10,121 nucleotides of DNA from UBA1494_A sp963973975 (lineage in GTDB: Bacteria; Bacteroidota; Bacteroidia; Flavobacteriales_E; Vicingaceae), in NCBI GenBank assembly GCA_963973975.1, contig CAXBCF010000042.1, positions 1 to 10,121 on the forward strand. Direction: 5' to 3'. Shown here in pieces: positions 6,289 to 10,121 of this stretch; positions within the stretch are counted from its first letter, which is position 1, and each line of letters opens with the position of its first letter. The position numbers were made by a program, and so were the translations under genes. Below the pieces are notes generated by a model, which worked only from the letters and a program-made list of their open reading frames with translations, did not search any database and was not told the DNA's origin.

Positions 6289-7575
6289 ATGAAAAATAAA
6301 TTAACAAAAGAAGAAGCCATCTTTAGAGAGAAACTCGAAGAGGTTTCCTTCGAATATCAAGATGCAGACTGGAGTGAGATTGAGGAATCTTTAATTAATA
6401 AAAACCCTAATTCTGGTTACAAAAGTCTTTTAAAAGGAGTGGCTGGATTAATTCTTGTTTCCGCAGTTGTGGTTTTGACAAACCAATACTATCAATCTGA
6501 AGAAGCAACGGAGAATGCTAAAACAGCTCTTATCGAGAAAGAAGAAAGCAAAACAAAAATTACGGGAGGAACTGCTAAATCTCCTTCACATGAAAAAACA
6601 GTTGCTGAAATAGAAACTGTTGAAAATGAAACTCCTGCTCCTATCGAAAATTCAGATGTTACTGTATATGATGACTCTGTTTCAACAACAGAATTAGCTA
6701 TTGACGAAGTGGTTGATTCTATTAATCTTCAAACGGTTAATCACAATGATATTGAAGAAACTGTTGTAAATCAAAAAATTGAGAACACTGAGTTACAGGA
6801 ATTAGAATTAGTTGTTATTGGAAAACCCTGTATTAATAATGAACTTAAAATCACTGTTCCAAATACAAACAAATCAAATTATGATAAGTTCTTGTGGATT
6901 ATTAATGGGAAAAAACTCAATGAAACAGACAATAATTTAATTTATACCATTAAAAAAATAGGAGAACTTGAAATCAAAGTTGAAGCTTACAAAAACAATT
7001 TACTTTTAGCGGAAAATACCTTGAATTATACCATTGAAGATAACCCCGAGTTGGATTATAGGTATGAGGACCTTGAAGATCCTTTTCATGATTTAAAGGT
7101 AACTCTTAAGGCTGAAGGAAATTTACCAGGCACCTTTCAATGGGATATCAACGGAGAACGAATTAAAATGAGTGGAGAAACAAGTTATGAGTTTAACAAC
7201 AGGGGAATTTATGATATTCGATTGATTTACCTGTCTAAAAATGGATGCCAATCTGAAATTACAAAACCAGTAGCTGTTAGAAAAGACTTTGATCCTTTTG
7301 CACCTACAGCATTTACTCCTGATGGGGATGGAATAAATGATTTATTTATCATCGAATCTTTCGCTGAAAGAACAGATCAGTTTGAGATGAGTATTTATGA
7401 TCAAAAAGGGAATATAGTTTTCCATACTAATTCATTTTCAGAAGGTTGGAATGGTAGAAAAAACAATAAAGGACCTGTGCTTCCTAGAAACACATATGTA
7501 TGGAAAGTAATTATCCAAAATAAGGATAAAATTGAAAAATCTTTCGCAGGCAGGGTCAAATTATTGGACTTTTAA
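6289..7575 (+). CDS. Putative transmembrane anti-sigma/sensor protein with PKD-like repeats and a CHU_C (type 9 sorting) C-terminal domain
   Basis: This 428-residue protein has four parts. Residues 1-46 are soluble and charged, with F12..KLEEV and DADWSEIEESL. This F..KL...W..IE..L pattern recurs at the N-terminus of membrane proteins encoded next to Bacteroidota ECF factors. One membrane helix (about 48-65) follows positive residues K45 and K49, so the N-terminus should be inside. Residues 66-170 form a Glu/Thr/Ser-rich linker. Two PKD/Ig-like repeats follow (about 172-250 and 265-332), each with a W-x-INGxxx core (W203, W285). The end (338-428) is a gliding-motility/CHU_C domain: APTAFTPDGDGINDLF, IYDQKGNIVFHT, GWNGR, YVWKV, FAGRVKLL. 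There is no cleavable N-terminal signal, so it is probably an inner-membrane protein with a periplasmic C-terminus rather than a normal secreted cargo. The anti-sigma role is inferred from context and the N-terminal pattern. The alternative is a surface adhesin. Confidence 0.82.
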   Translation: MKNKLTKEEAIFREKLEEVSFEYQDADWSEIEESLINKNPNSGYKSLLKGVAGLILVSAVVVLTNQYYQSEEATENAKTALIEKEESKTKITGGTAKSPSHEKTVAEIETVENETPAPIENSDVTVYDDSVSTTELAIDEVVDSINLQTVNHNDIEETVVNQKIENTELQELELVVIGKPCINNELKITVPNTNKSNYDKFLWIINGKKLNETDNNLIYTIKKIGELEIKVEAYKNNLLLAENTLNYTIEDNPELDYRYEDLEDPFHDLKVTLKAEGNLPGTFQWDINGERIKMSGETSYEFNNRGIYDIRLIYLSKNGCQSEITKPVAVRKDFDPFAPTAFTPDGDGINDLFIIESFAERTDQFEMSIYDQKGNIVFHTNSFSEGWNGRKNNKGPVLPRNTYVWKVIIQNKDKIEKSFAGRVKLLDF

Positions 7576-7684
7576 GTTTGATATTTCTGAACAAACAAAT
7601 TTTTATAAATGAAAACATGCTAGTTTTAGTCACTTAGACATATTCATACATATTGCAGTATTAATTATTGAATAATAAATTAAA

Positions 7685-7704
7685 AAATGTGACAAAAATC
7701 ATTT
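7685..7704. promoter_or_regulatory. possible CRP/FNR-type operator upstream of the usp gene
   Basis: AAATGTGA-caaaaa-TCATTT is an imperfect palindrome. Its left half is identical to the well-known CRP half-site and the right half is partly matched. It lies about 90 bp before the usp start in a 217-bp intergenic region. Universal stress genes are often controlled by CRP/FNR-family regulators, but specificities in Bacteroidota differ and chance is possible. Confidence 0.25.
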
Positions 7705-7792
7705 AATTATTCAACAAGAAAATCGAATTTTGAAGGCAATCATTAAATGCTAATTAATCTATATTTAAGATTTCTTTTAAAAGCTAAAACTC

Positions 7793-8596
7793 ATGAAGAC
7801 CATTTTATTGCCTACCGATTTTTCCAATAACTCACTTTTAGCCTGTGATTTTGCAGTTAGTAAACTTGGAGAAAAGGATACAAATTATGTATTGAATTAT
7901 GTCTACAACATCCCAATGGGTGGAACAAGTGGCTTGTTTTATTTAATGGAAGAATTGCAAAAACAAGGTAAAGCAGATTTAAAAGAATTCAAACACAAAA
8001 TTGAAACTGACTTTCAATTAAACGAAAGTCAGGTTGAATCACACCTTATTCAAGGTAACTTTGTAGATGAAACAACTAACTTAGCAGAACAAGTTAATGC
8101 ATCGTGTATCGTAGTTGGCACAAAAGGTTCAAGTGGTTTAAAAGAAGTTTTGGTTGGTAGCAACACCTTGCAATTAATCAAATCAACAAAGCATACACTA
8201 TACATAGTTCCTGAAAACTACAAAGAACTTATGTTAAATAAAATCATTATTGCCTATGATGGCAAAGAAATGGATCCTAAAACTGCTAAAGAAGCGATAT
8301 ATTTTGCAAAAAAACACCAGCTTCCAATTGAGTTGCTTCACATCCGCTTAAAAGATGAGTCACCAATTCAAGATTGGTCAAAAATCAAATCCTTTTTTAC
8401 AGGGATTGAAGTAGATGTTCATGAAGTTTGGGGAGAAAGTATAGAAGATGGTTTAAAAAAAGGAACTGAAAAGGCTGAAGGAATTTTAGTAATGACTTAC
8501 CGCAAAAAATCTTTTTGGGAGCGTTTTTTCAATATCAGTGATACTAGAGATGCTGTAATGCAGGCAAAACTTCCTATGTTGATTGTTCCTGAATAG
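7793..8596 (+). CDS. Tandem-domain universal stress protein (UspA family)
   Basis: This 267-residue cytosolic protein is made of two Usp domains. Domain 1 (1-139) begins MKTILLPTDFSNNS and has the complete ATP-binding signature G109-x2-G112-x9-G122-S-N. Domain 2 (about 147-267) begins NKIIIAYDGKEMD and ends with AKLPMLIVPE, but its phosphate-loop region is replaced by MTYRKKSFWERFFNISDTRD without the glycine pattern. Probably only the first half binds nucleotide. Two-domain Usps of this kind are common in Bacteroidota and support survival under starvation, oxygen shift or redox stress; the precise role is unknown. The gene stands alone, with a hairpin 35 bp after its stop. The ATG start directly begins the first beta strand. 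Confidence 0.92.
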   Translation: MKTILLPTDFSNNSLLACDFAVSKLGEKDTNYVLNYVYNIPMGGTSGLFYLMEELQKQGKADLKEFKHKIETDFQLNESQVESHLIQGNFVDETTNLAEQVNASCIVVGTKGSSGLKEVLVGSNTLQLIKSTKHTLYIVPENYKELMLNKIIIAYDGKEMDPKTAKEAIYFAKKHQLPIELLHIRLKDESPIQDWSKIKSFFTGIEVDVHEVWGESIEDGLKKGTEKAEGILVMTYRKKSFWERFFNISDTRDAVMQAKLPMLIVPE

Positions 8597-8630
8597 TAAA
8601 TTAACCCTGGCTCTTTATCATAATCGCTAC

Positions 8631-8665
8631 AAAAATGAATTTTCTTAATTTTAGAATTCATTTTT
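8631..8665 (+). terminator. AT-rich hairpin after usp, directly before the M50-like gene
   Basis: AAAAATGAATTTT (8631-8643) pairs with AGAATTCATTTTT region (8653-8665) in a 13-bp stem with one G-T pair and a 9-base loop. The A-run on the left and T-run on the right make it look like a terminator whose U-tail is part of the stem, in either direction. It ends 4 bp before the GTG start of the next gene, so it may also affect initiation there. Confidence 0.5.
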
Positions 8666-8669
8666 CAAT

Positions 8670-9284
8670 GTGATTTTTAAAATTAATTTTCCTTTATTAC
8701 TAAAACTTATCATCAGCTTTATTATTTTCACAGCTGTTGGCACAGTCACTCATGAATTAGGACATCTTATACCGGCACAACTTCTCGGGTTTGAAACCAC
8801 CTTGCATTATGACAGTCTTAATTGGGGAGGAAGAGAAAATACTAAAATTGAGAGTTTTTGGATTTTGATTGGCGGGCCTATTCAAAGTATGTTAACTGGT
8901 ACCATCGGTTTTGTCATTCTTTTAAAGCGCAGAATTCAAAACAAACTAAGAGTATTTAACTTTTCTGACTGGTTTTGGTTATTTATAGCTTTATTTTGGA
9001 TTAGACAGCCTTTCAATTTAATAGTTTCATTAGTTGATGGTTTAAAAAACAATAAAGAGCAATTATTCGGTGGTGATGAATATCGAATATCCCAACTTTT
9101 AGGATTAGCAGAGGGTTCTCTGTCAATATTAACTGGAGCTATTGGATTATTTATAGCTTATTACCTCACATTTAGAATTATACCAAAAAGGATAAGGATC
9201 ACCTTTATTCTTTCTGCGTTTTTTGGAGCTAGCTTAGGTTGGTGGATTTGGATGAAACAGTTGGGGCCTTTAATTCTGCCTTGA
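8670..9284 (+). CDS. M50-like integral membrane metallopeptidase, GTG start
   Basis: This 204-residue membrane protein has predicted helices at about 10-32, 64-84, 100-122, 150-170 and 177-195. HELGH (H28, E29, H32) lies at the end of the first helix, the zinc-binding motif of site-2 protease-like M50 enzymes. GGP (68-70) in the second helix resembles the AGP/GGP turn of that family. NLIVSLVDG with D123 could supply the third metal ligand, as in the family's N..P..DG motif, though the proline is missing. GGDE follows at 134-137. The frame is closed by a stop at 8652 and has no ATG before HELGH, so GTG at 8670 is the likely start. It overlaps an out-of-frame ATG that is immediately followed by TGA. 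No PDZ domain is present. It could be an intramembrane protease or a non-proteolytic M50 relative; its substrate is unknown. Confidence 0.75.
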   Translation: MIFKINFPLLLKLIISFIIFTAVGTVTHELGHLIPAQLLGFETTLHYDSLNWGGRENTKIESFWILIGGPIQSMLTGTIGFVILLKRRIQNKLRVFNFSDWFWLFIALFWIRQPFNLIVSLVDGLKNNKEQLFGGDEYRISQLLGLAEGSLSILTGAIGLFIAYYLTFRIIPKRIRITFILSAFFGASLGWWIWMKQLGPLILP

Positions 9285-9655
9285 TTTTAAGCACTTAATC
9301 TCATGTAAACTTTGGTTTTATAAGCTAGCATACTTGATTATTGCAAGTTTTGGATTGTTTTAGCTACTATTATTTCCTCCTAAATAAACCTCTAAAAGAG
9401 TATAAATAGGCTAGATTCATAAACTCTCCTTTCAATACTGCAATTATTTATCAAGACTTTATTAATATAAACAACCTTTTCATCTACACTATTTCAAATT
9501 AGAACAGCTCTGATATAAATGGAGCTTTTTAAATAGAGTAAAACGATTCAAATGATTAAGAAAGGATGTAAAGGATTATTTGTTTTTGATATCTAGAACC
9601 CTAATATAGACTTCTAAAGTATTGAGAAACTATCATATTAAAAAAAAGCAAAAAA
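9285..9655. other. gene-free AT-rich stretch between the M50-like gene and the rRNA terminator
   Basis: About 370 bp with no ORF that I can support on either strand. The only structure noticed is a short hairpin with AGCTC (9506-9510) and GAGCT (9522-9526) followed by four further T residues on the plus strand, a weak terminator at best. The region lies between convergent units: the plus-strand gene before it and the minus-strand rRNA operon after it. Confidence 0.6.
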
Positions 9656-9680
9656 AAAGCCCCACTAAAAGTGGGGCTTT
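9650..9680 (-). terminator. Terminator of the rRNA operon
   Basis: AAAGCCCCAC (9656-9665) and GTGGGGCTTT (9671-9680) form a GC-rich 10-bp stem with a 5-base loop. On the minus strand it continues into a run of eight T residues (complement of 9651-9658, the first three of them paired). It sits about 7 bp beyond the 3' end of 5S rRNA, as expected for the end of a ribosomal operon. Confidence 0.9.
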
Positions 9681-9686
9681 CTAAAG

Positions 9687-9793
9687 AATGGCGATGACAT
9701 ACTCTCCCGGTTGCCCAGTACCATCTGCGCTGTTGAGCTTAACTACTCTGTTCGGAATGGGAAGAGGTGAACCTCAACGCAATAATCACCATA
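9687..9793 (-). rRNA. rrf: 5S ribosomal RNA
   Basis: The reverse complement begins TATGGTGATTATTGCG and contains CACCTCTTCCCATTCCGAAC (loop C region) and GATGGTACTG. It ends GAGAGTATGTCATCGCCA. The two ends pair as helix I (UGGUGAU with AUCGCCA, one wobble), giving a length of about 107 nt. Ends may be off by one to three bases. It is the last gene of the rRNA operon, separated by about 67 nt from 23S. Confidence 0.95.
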
Positions 9794-9860
9794 AGTCTTA
9801 AATACCTTATGACATCAAAAAGAAAGAAAATACACTATAAGAATAAGTATGAAACATTAG

Positions 9861-10121
<261 letters not shown>

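Noticed and set aside
9506..9530. AGCTC/GAGCT hairpin followed by T residues as a terminator of the M50-like gene or a small RNA
   Set aside because: The stem is short with two wobble pairs, it lies more than 200 bp after the gene, and no promoter or conserved RNA was recognised upstream. It is mentioned only in the intergenic entry.

Overview
The window looks like the chromosome of a Bacteroidota bacterium, most likely from the Flavobacteriia. Supporting signs are a low-GC sequence, few Shine-Dalgarno sites, promoter-like TTG/TAnnTTTG pairs, a gliding-motility/type 9 secretion (CHU_C) C-terminal domain, and the order rpsU, xerC, hpf, tRNA-Thr, tRNA-Tyr, tRNA-Gly. In that phylum this order usually leads into tRNA-Thr and tuf. 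The assignment rests on synteny and motif recognition, not on a database search.

Left part (1-2866), mostly minus strand. Reading leftward there is rpsU with its own promoter and a very strong terminator, then xerC and a short hpf with 11 bp between them, then a tRNA-Thr/Tyr/Gly cluster cut by the window edge. One plus-strand membrane-protein gene (1893-2480), possibly CrtO-like, sits between rpsU and xerC and breaks an otherwise co-directional translation block.

Middle (2869-5540), minus strand: mdh, apt and an acyl-CoA dehydrogenase. They are closely spaced, but a good intrinsic terminator lies between mdh and apt. These are housekeeping genes for the TCA cycle, purine salvage and acyl-CoA oxidation.

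Right-centre (5704-9284), plus strand: an ECF sigma factor and, 15 bp after it, a single-pass membrane protein. Its N-terminus resembles the cytoplasmic anti-sigma segments found beside Bacteroidota ECF factors. Its exported part carries two PKD/Ig-like repeats and ends in a CHU_C domain. This pair is the most interesting item here: a possible sigma/anti-sigma switch whose sensor carries a type 9 secretion sorting-type domain but is anchored in the inner membrane. It is followed by a tandem universal stress protein and a GTG-initiated M50-like membrane metallopeptidase.

Right edge (9656-10121), minus strand: the end of an rRNA operon, with the 3' end of 23S, 5S, and a strong terminator. The stretch 9285-9655 has no gene I can support. 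No CRISPR array, insertion sequence or prophage was seen.
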